Source: Membranipora membranacea
Lineage: Eukaryota; Bryozoa; Gymnolaemata; Cheilostomatida; Membraniporidae
Direction of reading: 5' to 3'
DNA length: 60,000 bases
NCBI GenBank assembly: GCA_914767715.1
Contig: OU612069.1
Coordinates: 16,677,387 to 16,737,386, forward strand
The notes beneath the pieces are model-generated. The model saw nothing but the letters and a program-made list of their open reading frames with translations. It was not told where the DNA came from and ran no database searches. This document shows positions 34,216-46,373 of this stretch, one piece after another (positions within the stretch are counted from its first letter, which is position 1; every line of letters begins with the position of its first letter). The position numbers and the translations under genes were made by a program.

Positions 34216-37200
34216 TCATGGACACGTGCCGTGAACCTCGATCTCCCTGAACGACAGGGCTGTTCCATGTGTGTTATACACTTCAAATACAACTTGTCTC
34301 CCTTGTATAGGAACATCGCATGTGAAAAACATCGAATCCTCGGATATCATACCATCAAATCTGGAACAAACTGCATGTCCTGCTAGCTGCTCTCGATAGG
34401 TTCCATTCTGTACATAATGACATTGATTGGGCATACCCACATACACTATGGGATCTAAAATCAAACAAACCAAAATTTCAACAACAAAAAGGGGTAATTT
34501 ATTGATTTTCTGCTCAAGACAATCAACCTGTTTGCAAACCTCTATATGCTCATTCAAATTTTTGTGAGGATGATCAGCTAAAGCTTCAGTATGGTGTTGC
34601 TTATATTCGAGGAATGGCACAGCACAGCACCCCATCCAAAAACATGGCAGTGATACTCAGATTTCGTCATTCCGGAAAAAACTACACCATAACAACACAA
34701 CACTGTGCAAATTTCTCAATAACCCAGTACGATAAAATGTACATTACTACAGTATTATTTGAAACCGAATATTAACATTAATCAAACAGAATTAGGGTAC
34801 TGTAAAAAGTAGAAAACCCGCAATCTTCTTCAAATTATATTGAATATTGTACTTCTAGATTTGAACGTTCGCTCAAACAATCAGAGGAAGATCTCGTCAA
34901 TAACTGCGAGGTAGCTTTAGGTAAACTAACCCGATGCATTCCCTTTTCTTTCACACAGTGCGCCATTGTTGTCATCACATTCCATATCATTAGCTTGTAT
35001 CTGTACTCCCAACATTTTAACCTCGATACAGTGCTGTACTCCATTCTTATTGTTGGGAGAGGTACCTTCAGCAGCAAAAACTGTAAGAGAAAGTAACACT
35101 ACTACATGCCGACCTGCTGACCTGCCGACCTGCCGACCTGCTGACCTGCCGACAAGCTGATATCTATGATATATAGTGGAGTATTGACATGCCAAGCATC
35201 ACCATGCTGCAACCATTTGTTTCCATAAATTGTCTCTTTCTTCGAGTTCTTTATAAATTTTGTGACCCCACAAGAGTCACATGTTCACAGGCTCAGACCC
35301 ACTTAGAAGTCAACCTGACAGCACAACAAGCATATCAAGTTGTTGTCTTCTCTGGCGCAAAGTTAATTGTTTCCACAGAAATACAAGGATGTCTCAGTTA
35401 ATATAATGTATTTCTCTCTACTAGAACTCATAAAGTGTCAAGATACAAAGGTGAGAAATGAATGTGACACTTTAGAGAGATTAAAATGAGATCAATATAA
35501 CAATATCAATATAATTATAAAGTGTATAAAATCTTACTTGCAAAAAGAGGTAATGACCCTACCATATATATCAAATAATCTAAACAATTCCCAATCATGG
35601 AACTTAGACATAACCGACTGAGAGTGTGCTCTTGAGCATTGAAAGTTCAGTGTCTACACCGTGCTAGGGGCTGAACAAGACGGTTTATGCTCTGACATCT
35701 CAATAACACCTTATAGTATAGTGAGACAAAGTTGTGCCACCTTGAAAGTGAAGTTTAATATGCTTACTTTGAATTATATTATTGAAGAGAAAATGGTTGT
35801 ACAATTTGTTCTTTTTTTGTTCTCGTCAAAGGCGGGCAGACATGGGGCTCCCCGCGTATTTTACTGAAGATTGAAGATTGAGTGTTTTAAAGTTGAAGAA
35901 AAGATTTAGTCAGTCCAAATGAAAAATCAATAAAAGATTTTTGACTTGAATTCAGTCCAACAATTTGGAGTTAGCTACTCAGATTATGTGTTTTGGACCA
36001 ACAACTCCAAACAATAACAAACTTAAGCTCATCAGTCTATCAAAACAAAACCAAAAATCAAGCACATGTGTCATCCTAAGCAGAAATGAGTAGATAACAC
36101 CACTGTCCAGTTGTTTTGAAGAATTAAGTCTGAAGATGAGAGTTTTAAAATTGAAGATTGCTCTATTTTCGCTGAAGAAATTGAAGACAGCTTTGTGTGC
36201 AGGGTGCGGGCAGACATGATATGACTTGATGAAAGAAATTGCCAACCTACCTACATCTAGTCTGTTTAGTACCAGTAGTTATTAATTTACTTTTCTTATG
36301 CTTCTACCTGACTCAAGAGGGATTCTTTCTAGCAAGATTGTGACTGGTAAAAATGTTTTTTTGTTTACTTGATGTCTGGAATGAGTGTTTTAAAAATAAA
36401 AAAATAAACGCACAGACATGAACCCTAGCCTTAGAGCTCAATATTACTGCATTAGAAAATATTACATCATAAACATATTAATGATTATTTAATGAACTAA
36501 TATTTCAAATCTTCGAAACATAATTCTGAAATCATTGTATTACAAAGATTGCAGAAATATCACTTGAACGAATAGTCGTTTGATTCTACGAAGATGAGAA
36601 ATATCTTTTTATCAGTGGACATCAAATGATATATCAATTGTCACATGATTGGACGACCTTTGACTCCAGCACAATAACCACACAGTACCTAAATCACATG
36701 ATATTTTCTCATCATTGTATTATCGTTTCTTGGATATAGAAATATATCTGTCAGGCAACAATACATTTGTAAAATTTTTGCCAGGTCTTGTCGTTTGAAG
36801 GAATGATGGATATACTAGTTGCCATATTATATTCTATCCTGAAATTAGGCTGAAATGTCTCGAATCCGTTTTAACCATCAATTGAAAACCAGTTTAAGAG
36901 CCCTTTGCAGTTTGCCCTATCACTCGATTAACCACCGATAAGCAATTGAAGGTGTGCATTGCTTAAAAGGAGAGAAAGAAATTTTATAACTGTCCATATT
37001 TGCCAATCCGCAAGCATATGATAAGATCTGATTGCTCTAACAGATCCTTCCAAAAGTGGATATGGAAGCAATCTCCACCAAATCCTGATTGAAATAAGAA
37101 ATAAGATTGCTATTTTGTATCACTGATTGCTTTTTATCATGAACTTTTCATAGCAATCAAAAATCTATTCCTTTCTTTTATTTTTCTTATTAAAATCCTT

Positions 37201-40200
37201 AATTACAAATTTTTATAACAATGGCTTTTGCTGGTTGAGCTATTCTATGTCAAACCACTGCTGCCACACAGGCAAATGTGTGCTTATTGAATTCTGTATA
37301 GAACAAAACTAATGATATGAGGCTCCAATCTCAGCATTGTCACATTGTGGGCAAGTAATTTGCACAAAATGATCGTCAAAATCAGTGTTCGAAATTAATT
37401 ATCTAGCGTAATTATTTACGCAGTTACTGTCTTACTAGTTGAAAATAAAGACGTCATCTGCAAGTGCGTTATTTCATACCCTGATTTTTAAGATCTGTTT
37501 GTGCATATCATTTGCTGATTAGGAGAATTTTTTTAGGTTTAAGCCTCGATCAGTTATCTGTGAGCTATACAAATTTGCAGTGGCAGTAGTAGTTTACACT
37601 TTTAATTAGTATTTTTTCTTTTATGTACAAATAGGTTTTTGAGGTTTTCTCTAGGTACATACTATCATATGGCATCGGATCACCGTTTATAGTCACAAAC
37701 GTATCTTCAGTTTCTCTATCGTCCAAACCAATCCATAACGGTTTTCCAGTATCTTCGAATACACTGCAGAAAACAGATACCAAATACTGGAGAGATGTCA
37801 AGTGCAAATATTCATTCCCTAAATTCTCAACTTGGAGACTAAAAAAGACCGAAATAATTCCTTATATCTGGATAGGTTAAAAAAATTGTACACCTAAAAA
37901 ATTATATGATTTGTTTTACTGCAATGGTTTTTGACTGTCTCAAGGAACATGTTAAGTTGAGTTAAAAAAATAGTGAACTTGAATTGTCCGCCTCTGATTG
38001 ACCAGCCGCAACAGTAGGTACTTACCTTTTCATATATGACCACTCTCTAGACGTCTCTGGTATCGCAAGCCAACCTCCGTTATCAGCGCAATATTGGTTA
38101 GCCTCATCAAAGGTATACTGTCCATCAACGTCATTAAACAACTCCTTTTCTGAAAGTGAGAAATCCCCTTGTATTTGAGTTCCCACAACCAGTGTATCAT
38201 GAATTCACATGTAAAATTAGCTTGCATATTTTAAATATATGAAAATTCAGACACTTTTGACCATCGATTTCAGCCATAGAATGTATGTTTCAATGGCGGT
38301 GACAAAAACAACAGAACAACTTGGCTATATGATATAAAACAATGACCCCTCTACCTGTTGGTAGGTTTTGATTGAAGAAGTGTACACCCCAAATGGTACA
38401 GTTGAGTCCAAGATCTACCATCCAATAAGGCTGACTCTCCCATTTAGTCGTCATTGTGCTGTTGTAGTCACCAGTAACACCATCATTCCCAATGTGCGGT
38501 CCATTCAACATAACGCCATTTTCGGAAACTGTAGATGCGATGCTAGATTTTCCTGTAATTGAGAATGAGTTTTCCTAAATGAGCATTTCATCAAAACTCC
38601 CACAACTCAATAACTTTCTAGTTACATTGCAGTCATTGCTTTCTCATACCATGTAAGGCCTTCAAGTTCATGATTGCAGCGCATCCAGTAAATATAGCGC
38701 TGACATTAAGTCGCCCCCTCATTAGCCAAACTCAGCTATTGCTAATATTTACTCCTCATGGGTAATGAACATTTGCTGAAGAAACTTACCTAGCGCTAAA
38801 CTTCTATCAATGTCAACAAAGTATGTCAGAGTATCCCCAAAACCAGGTGACCTTGTTAGCTCATGATTAGAAGAGTAGTTCAGTAAGTGACAATCTCCGA
38901 GCAAAGGTAGGAAGTGAAAACCGAAACAGCCAAGAATAGAGAAGCATCTCTTTACACAGTCCCTCAGACTCAGCTGCTGATATTTTGCAAAGTAATGCAT
39001 ATCATCGCTGCTGTCTACTCTGTGTAGGACCAGTCGCTGATGGTGAGTGAAGTTGATGTTAGATATATCCTCAGGAACTACAGAAATAAAATTTATGATT
39101 ATGTAATATTCACCGTGCACATATATTATCTATTGTCATGTGCTGTTTTTCTGATGAAGACCACTTTATACACAATTTTCTTGAACATTGCCCTTCTGGT
39201 CGTCTTAGACATGTTAAATATCGCAGCTCATGGGGCAAAGACTGTTTTCTCAGGCAAATGTGCGTCACACTTAATGAGATTCTTTTTTAAAAGTCCATAG
39301 TTCCATACACTGGTAGCAAGCTCTTATTATGACAAAGTATATGCATCCATTTTTCGCAACATTTAATGTTTGTGATAGCTAATAAATCAATCAATCAAGA
39401 ACACTCCCTGTCAATATCAGTTTTAATAAGCGTTTAAAATAACATGGATCTGACCCTTTGGATTTTAATCAACCTTTTTAATCAACCATTGAACTTGATC
39501 TAAACTCTGTCAGAACTGATGCTGAGAATTCGGGTGTAAATCCCATGAAACTACCTGTCTACAGTAAGGCTCTTTGTATGGTGCTAGTGGTAATTGTCTT
39601 AATGTTAATCAAAAGATATGTGGACATACCTTTTAAATAAGCATTCTGTAAGTTATTCCCTGCATTTTGGAACGCATTGTACAGGATGCAGTTAGCCTCT
39701 TTTCCCTCATTGCTGATAGAAAATGAGACGCAGCTGCTTTTGCGTGAGCACATGTACCCACAGACTTCTGGTGGTATTGAGGTAGCATGCATATTCAGTG
39801 GACTCGTGGCGACAAACCTTGTTCTAGTACTGGAGCTTACATAAGCAATCGATGACTGTACCTAAATAGGAGAGTAAATGCTATGCTGAACACATTATTG
39901 AACAAGTAGATTTATCAGACAGATGTGAAATACAAAAATCTTTGATCAATCATAGTGTCTTTTTACCCATTTGCTGCATGAATCTTTCACATTTTTTGAT
40001 CGATTCAGTCTGAAATAGCTCAAGTTTGTTAAAATAACTTCAAACAATGTGATTGTCAACATCATTGTGAATTTTCAGTAGGTATCTGTATCTCATAAGT
40101 CTTAAGGGAACTGACCGTTTATAATAGGTAATACAATATCAAGTATCCGTCAAAAAATGTCAACCACCAATTTGACATACTCATATCGAAAAGCTATACG

Positions 40201-40341
40201 AAAATACAAAACATCTTTTAATTGCTGTAGATTTTATGGATCTTCATTATCGACTAATTGTTAGATTTGTGTACAACTTACCGCATATAATGCTGTGCTA
40301 TAAAAAAGATGTATTGTATAAATCCTGTGCAGGCAGTCCAT
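34216..40341 (-). CDS. Secreted PAN-PAN-fucolectin[C-type lectin] protein
   Basis: Eight exons join without frame breaks: 40341-40282, 39861-39630, 39077-38790, 38552-38355, 38149-38026, 37763-37663, 35080-34931 and 34454-34216, giving 463 residues. The start GCGCCATGG is a strong initiation context. Exon 1 codes a short signal-peptide-like start (MDCLHRIYTIHLFYSTALYA). Exons 2 and 3 each code a PAN/apple-type domain (VCGYMCSRKSSCVSFS; LRDCVKRCFSILGCFGFHF). Exon 4 codes the first half of a fucolectin/F5-8C-like domain (IGNDGVTGDYN, PYWMVDLG). Exons 5-7 code a whole C-type lectin domain (FDEANQYC, PLWIGLDDRE, HCIEV, MECDD, LCER). Exon 8 codes the second half of the fucolectin domain (VYVGMPNQC, FFTCDVPIQGR, LSFREIEVHG). 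It is probably an extracellular glycan-binding protein. The EPN and WND calcium/sugar motifs read SPN and AND. Exon-intron joins are mine; the family match is by eye. Confidence 0.85.
35081..37662 (-). other. Large intron 6 of the lectin gene
   Basis: The intron is 2.6 kb, bounded by GTATGT (from 37662) and CTTACAG (to 35081). It contains a minisatellite of CCTGCCGA-like units at about 35105-35157, close to the acceptor. No other gene seen. Confidence 0.75.
35105..35157. repeat. CCTGCCGA-type minisatellite
   Basis: About six units of 8-9 bases (GACCTGCCGACCTGCTGACC). It sits 25 bases upstream of the exon 7 acceptor of the lectin gene. Confidence 0.9.
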
Positions 40342-40349
40342 GGCGCTCT

Positions 40350-41740
40350 ATTGCCTGAAGTGACTGAATGATCACTTTGGACAATGTAATGTCCGTACAA
40401 AGATATATAATATTTGTATATTAATGACATTAACATACTACACATTGAATCATAGGAGTTAAATGTCACTGACGTTATTGACCAATGTCTCAATGAAGAT
40501 TCTGAATAAACAGTAGACAGAATCTGTCCAATGAGAACGCTTCCCCATGTACTGAACCATGATGATGAATTACTTCTTGAAAACGGCTTTCCTGCGAAGG
40601 GAATGACTTCAATTATATGAACAATATAGCAAAATGAACTATGAAAATAAAAAAATGTCCTTTGTTCTATTTACATGATAGGCCTGCTGTTTTTTGTCAT
40701 CAACATCAGACAACAAAACTTGAGATAATTCAACAATGTACCTAGAGCAGCAGCAGTAAAATATTTGTTGGTGGAAATAAGTATTACTACTAAATTAGTG
40801 AAACATATTGCTAACTTTTACTCAACTGCTATATTTACAAAAGCTCCAACCTAAGCTAGCTAAAATTTGTGCTAGCAAATATTTAGTCAGCCCCTTGCTA
40901 GCTTAATTGAAATCTAGCCATTATTTAATCTTTTGTGGTATTTCATTCAAGTGCAGGTTGTTAATAAACATTGTTTAATTAAAAAATGGTGCCTCTTTGG
41001 TTAACATAAATCTAAACATTTCATTACAAACTTCATAGCACCAGTATTGTCTTGAGAAGCAAAGTAGAAAAACAATTTGTACTGAGTCAGATCTGTAACC
41101 TTCACCTTTGGAAATCATTATTTCGATTCTGCCAAGCAAGGGTTGATACTGTTTTGCCTCTATCTATTAAAAGTCTAAGTTTGGTTTTCTATCGCATCCG
41201 TCCTGCATTCAGAATTGTATCAAATTCAGGTGAGAGTTGGCTAGCCTTTTTCACAGTGGGCAACAATTGTGAAAAAAGGATTATCCCGATATATTCGAGT
41301 GCAATATATATGATATAGCAAGTGCCCGCACACTTTTTTTTCAGTTTATCTAATATCTATTGTCACCTTATATATGGTATTCAATTCATTGACAACTTGT
41401 CCTATAAAAAATGCCCACAATAGATTATTTTTGTTGCATAAACAGGCTTTATCTATCATCGCCAATGTGCATTACATTCCGTATTATCTCATTCCAATCG
41501 AAACTGTTACGCGATAATCACAATTTCTGCCACTTCCTACGCTTGTTTGTTATTTTATTTCACTTTTTGCGATTTAAACACCATACCTGGTTCAGCTTTC
41601 GTGATAAACACTTACTTTTATCAACCTTCATTAGAGACAAACCCTACTCATCTTCTTTGATCAAGGGAAGGTCATCCAACAATCTACATGTAAATGCACA
41701 ATAACTCTATGATCCATCAATATGTTACGAAGACATTTTT
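40350..41740. other. Intergenic region between the lectin gene and the TPR pseudogene
   Basis: It holds the presumed promoter and 5' untranslated region of the minus-strand lectin gene. No further exon, RNA gene or known repeat could be supported. Confidence 0.4.
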
Positions 41741-41746
41741 ATTTAG

Positions 41747-44351
41747 ATGATTGACAACGAAGACTACTTACATGAGTTTAAGAGGGATTACTCCTGTAGT
41801 GTAGGAGGTAAATACAATCTACAGGTCCAGGTGAGGCACTTAGTACAACTAGCGGATTTTATTACAAGAAATACCAGAAAACTGATGACTGGACAGATTG
41901 TCTCAGAGTAAGTTATAATAAAAGAATAAAATTATCTGAAGCAAGACAGAAATTTGTTAGTATAATAAAACTAAGCAGTGCTCCTTAGTCTTACTATTTC
42001 TTTTAGCATGTTCCACCCTTAGACCTCAAACCAACATGGCATCCTGAAACCTGTCTTTTAACAACCAGATATCACGAACCAATACTTTTCGACTTTCACA
42101 AAGTAATTGCTTTATGTATATGGTAATTTAGTGCATAATGTAAGAATGATATGCTCCTTGATACGTCAACAAAATAACCAACCCAACTTCTGCAGATTTC
42201 AACCTAATTATATTAGGACAATTATTGTGTCATTGTACAGGCGCACGCACTCTTCAACTCTGTATCTGTGAGAAAACCAGGATATGGCGGCTGGAAAGAG
42301 AGAGTATCGAGGTTCAGCAGTCATTCTGGAAGGGATCAGCTGTGACCACCTATGATCAACAGCAGAAAGTAACTACTGATCTTCTCTGTAATCTACATGA
42401 GATACGAGATGAGGTACGAATCAAGTAACTAACAGTCTATCCATGCGCTTCAATTTAGGTACAGGAAAACCGACTGGAGATTTGAAGGGACAGCTAGTTG
42501 ATTCTGCTTCCATTGCCCGTTTTGTAAGACTGTCAGCTTACCTGTACCATGACATTCAAGATGACAGAATTTCAACGGCAGAGAAGAAAACAGTAGAAAC
42601 TACAAATGTAAAAATCTGCAATAAAACACCTGGGGATAGATTGTACGTCCACACAGGTCTAATCCTGGCGCTAGCTGATTTGATGGTTCCTTTGAAAGGT
42701 GAGCTAGGAGAAGCAAATGCTGATCAATTAGGTGCTGCATGTGAGGGCTATCAAACAAAAGCTGACGCAGATGACCAGACATTCCTATGCAAGATATCAA
42801 CACTCCAGCATACTGGGCACACATTACAAGCATTCAAATTGCTAAATGAGCAAGTCGGGCCGGTTCAGCAGTTAGTCAATGAGGACATTCGAGACTGGTT
42901 TGGCAGTCATAGTGCCATCTGTAAACCAGAAATTAAGTATCAGGTTGCAAATATTTTCATCGATAACTTATACTTTTCGAAAGGGCTGAAACTTCTAAGT
43001 CATCTCAAAGAGAATTACAAGGAATACAACAAAATATCGGTTATTCATAGGATTGCTACCTGCCAGCGTCATCTGGGAGATCAAACTGCTGCTCTTCACA
43101 CCCTTCTGGGGAATGTTCATGAAGATTCATCAGGAGAATACTCTCTTAGCATAGGGCGCTTATATGTTGATTTGAGACAATGTGACAAAGCTGAAGAGTA
43201 TCTCCTATATGAAGGCATGCCAAGAAGTGAAGTTTGATTATTATGGTGAACCTATCGACAGCTCAGAAGCAAGCAACATTTGGAGAGACCTACAAAAGTT
43301 GACGACTGAGGAAAGACTACTATATTTACAGCAGCCAACCTCAGCCTTGTTCGAGTGTATAGAAGCACTGGCGTATTTGTATGATGAACAGTATGACCAG
43401 GCCACCTCAGTCGAGTACAGCAGAAATTATCAGAGTATGTTTGAACATTTGTATGGAGAGGAGAGTTTAGTACCTGAAGCTGCTCATGGATATTATGTAG
43501 TCGGATTGGCCCTCTACAAACAAGAGCATTATGAACAGGCTAAAATGAACGTTGAAAAATCAACGGCAACATACTACAGGATTTACAGTAAGATTGTCGA
43601 TCATCCAAAAGTTGCTCTGTTCATACTAATAACCGGCATAAACTATATTGAAATAGGTGATTTATCTGCAGCTGAGGAGTGTATGATTTCATCCCTTGAC
43701 ATGTACAAACATATCCACGGTGAAAACAACTTTTGTTCGGACATGGCCGATACTGTGAAGTACAGAGGATATATAATGGAACTTATGAGGCAGTATGATG
43801 CAGCAACAAAATACTACAAATATGCGATAAAAATGTATAAGTGTGTACATGGTGAGACTAGTGACCATTCAGATATTGCTACAGCACTGAATAGCCTTGG
43901 GCTCACTTACTCTAGTATGAGTAAGTATGACAAAGCTGAAGAATACTACAGACTATCACTAGACATGCGTCAGCGTATACATGGTGAGGATCAAGATCGT
44001 TCTGATATTGCTCAGTTACTGAATAATCTGGGTACCATATTCTACGCTATGAATGAGTATAACAAAGCTGCAGAATACCACATACTATCACTAGAAATGG
44101 AAAAGCGTATACATGGTGCGAATGGTGATCATTCTGATATTGCTGCGTCAATGACAAAACTGGATACCACATATTATGCATCGAGTGAGTTTAACAAAGC
44201 TGCAGAATACTACAGACTATGTTTAGCCATGTTTCAGCGTATACATGGTGAGAATAGTGACCATTCTGATATTGTAGTGATAAGGAATAATCTGGTTATC
44301 AATGACAAAGAAATGAGAGACAGACGACGAATATGTTGTCTGATCAGCTGA
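41747..44351 (+). pseudogene. Paralogue of the nucleotidyltransferase-TPR gene, enzyme domain deleted
   Basis: Exon 1 (41747-41907, donor GTAAGT) and exon 2 (from 42241, acceptor TGTACAG) match the intact gene base for base in structure. Lesions: one base missing near 41862, one base near 42307 and about seven bases near 42423. A deletion of about 850 bases near 42516 joins GQLVDSA directly to FVRLSAYLYHD, removing the whole nucleotidyltransferase domain. About 20 bases are missing near 43207. Only five or six diverged TPR units remain (43790-44290). The tail ends RRRICCLIS without a membrane anchor. Two long open frames (42443-43237, 43182-44351) survive, so a shortened product cannot be wholly excluded. 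Confidence 0.85.
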
Positions 44352-44404
44352 GGGGGTTCCATACATTTACCATATTGTTTTTTGCATGAGAAATACCCTG
44401 TCCC

Positions 44405-44441
44405 CAATGAACTCCCTCTTCCTCAAAGAGGGAGTTCATTG
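44405..44441. repeat. Perfect hairpin downstream of the pseudogene
   Basis: CAATGAACTCCCTC and GAGGGAGTTCATTG are perfect 14-base arms around a 9-base loop. One arm sequence recurs at 29124-29137 and 52028-52041, and nearly so at 56762-56775. Confidence 0.9.
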
Positions 44442-44444
44442 CTG

Positions 44445-45585
44445 TTCCACATGCTGTTTTTGCTGAGACCATCTATTATCTAAGAATATGAGTATCTCAG
44501 AACTTTAAAATGATGCCCTATTGATCCACATTTATTTCATATGCTCATTTGCGCTTCAAATAAAATACCCACAGGGAAAGATAGTTTGTGATATTATAAT
44601 AATCATGTGGATAATAGCATGCTGAGACTTTCGTAAACTATTCTTCACTCGAGCTTCTAACATTACAATTTGTGTGATAGTAAGTATGTCCAGAGCCTTT
44701 TCCTATGTGGTTTTATTGTTCAGATGAGTTGATGCCCTATTTTTCAGCAACAATTTATCAGAATAGTATGTAAATAATGTGTTCATAGCTCTGTCTAGCA
44801 TAGCAAGAGTCAAGTGCAGCCAGCACCGACCTTAAGCATACTCCTTGCCCACAAAAACACTAGTAGGATTTTTTTGGCTTGAAAGGTCTGGACTGTGTTA
44901 TACCTCAATGTATCGAGGAAAGTTTGCACGCGTTCAGCTGAGTGTCAGGCAATAAATGTAGTACTAATGTAGTTGTTGTGTTTATTTGGATTTCGCCTTT
45001 AAATGTGGAATATACAAAAGAAGGTTGAGTGATTCGATGTGAGCTGTTGCAAATGATATTCTGTCTATCTTGGGATCACACGGTAATCTGTGAACCATTC
45101 TTTGTCTACCACTTCATATATAGCAGTAATGAAGTGTGTATAAGTTTTATGAGATATCTGATCAAGTAAAAGAAGTGATCGATAACCTAAAGCGATATTT
45201 ACGTGTACAGCCTCTAACATTTACTGTCAGACTGGCTTTGACTCTGACTACTACTACTTTTATTGTTCAAGGGTAATTCAGTTCGTAGCTTTGTCAATTT
45301 GTCCAGTAATAACTCAACTCAACTTTTACCAGTTGTTTGATAAGGCATATTATGTATCTTTGAAAAAAATGTTTGTAATGCATTTGATGCACTTAACTAG
45401 CCGGTTAAATGCCACATTGCCACTAGTTTATGATCTGCAAATTCTAACCCATCAACATTTGATGTATACTTATATCTATTGATTGTCCATCCTGCCAATC
45501 TGAGCCTTTTCTGTTCCTTTATCAGTCCCGCAACATGCTCAACCCTGTCAGAGCAATGTATATCATATGCGAGATTATGAACATC
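44445..45585. other. Non-coding, nothing recognised
   Basis: No gene or repeat family could be supported. Confidence 0.4.
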
Positions 45586-45589
45586 TGGA

Positions 45590-45735
45590 ATAACAAAAAC
45601 CAAACCAAAACCAGGTGACCTGTTTAGCTCATAGTTTGATGTGTAGTTCACGAAGTGACAACATCTTGCTATCAGAAGGAAACGAATTGAATAGCGACAT
45701 GATATACATCTACACAGTCAGCGTGATTGAAGAAT
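45590..45735 (-). pseudogene. PAN-domain exon remnant
   Basis: The minus strand reads HFVNYTSNYELNRSPGFG, very close to HLLNYSSNHELTRSPGFG of exon 3 in the lectin gene. Upstream homology (GACTGTGTAGATG... against GACTGTGTAAAGAG...) continues, but with stops. It is a degraded copy of that exon; I found no partner exons nearby. Confidence 0.7.
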
Positions 45736-46015
45736 TCCTTTGAAGTAAATCACAACGTACTCATACCTTCCAGAAACTCGTTGGGACACATACACCTGAT
45801 CCAACACCGAGATCATCAAGTGAACCATCTGTATAATCATTGATGTCGGAATCAGTTACACAAAACCTTGTCAGTCAATTGAGCCACCAAGACAATTGCA
45901 ACCCACTGCCCAAAACCCCCTCCCTGCAATTGTCAGTAAATTTTTACATCAATCAATTTGGCAGCAAAGATAACATAGATCACTGTCGTTCTTTGAAGTC
46001 AGGTTTACATGGATG

Positions 46016-46021
46016 TTTATT
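46016..46021 (-). terminator. Candidate poly(A) signal of PCID2
   Basis: AATAAA on the minus strand, about 355 bases past the PCID2 stop codon. It is the first clear hexamer noted by eye. Confidence 0.35.
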
Positions 46022-46373
46022 TTACATACTCCAAAAGTCTCCATGATATTCAAGGTATAAGATCGGTTATGATATTGAAATATCATATTGTACATTTATA
46101 ACTAGTCTTATAACATGACATAATAGATGATGTCAATAGTCTCCATACAATATAATGGTGCATTATTGACTGTAGCACAAGAAGGTCAATAAATCACTTC
46201 ATCTTAGTACAATGTCTGTGAGCGATTTATACAGAGATAAAGAAATATTATGATGACGTTGTGGGCGTGTTACATGATGACTGGGCGAGGATCTTTTACA
46301 GATATTCCATGAGAAAACATACTATAAGATGTCTATAAGACGGATGGTTACACGACATCTCTTCTACAGTGCG

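Noticed and set aside
34216-34635. A 139-codon stand-alone reading frame
   Set aside because: Only the part from 34454 is exon. The rest runs back through an AG acceptor into intron without family likeness.
34835-35195. A separate small secreted protein starting near 35195
   Set aside because: There is no ATG in frame at the start, and the apparent signal peptide is intron read-through. From 35080 the sequence is the third exon of the C-type lectin domain, in the right phase.
41411-41704. A 97-codon plus-strand open frame
   Set aside because: No family likeness, no supporting splice or start context, and composition like the AT-rich surroundings.
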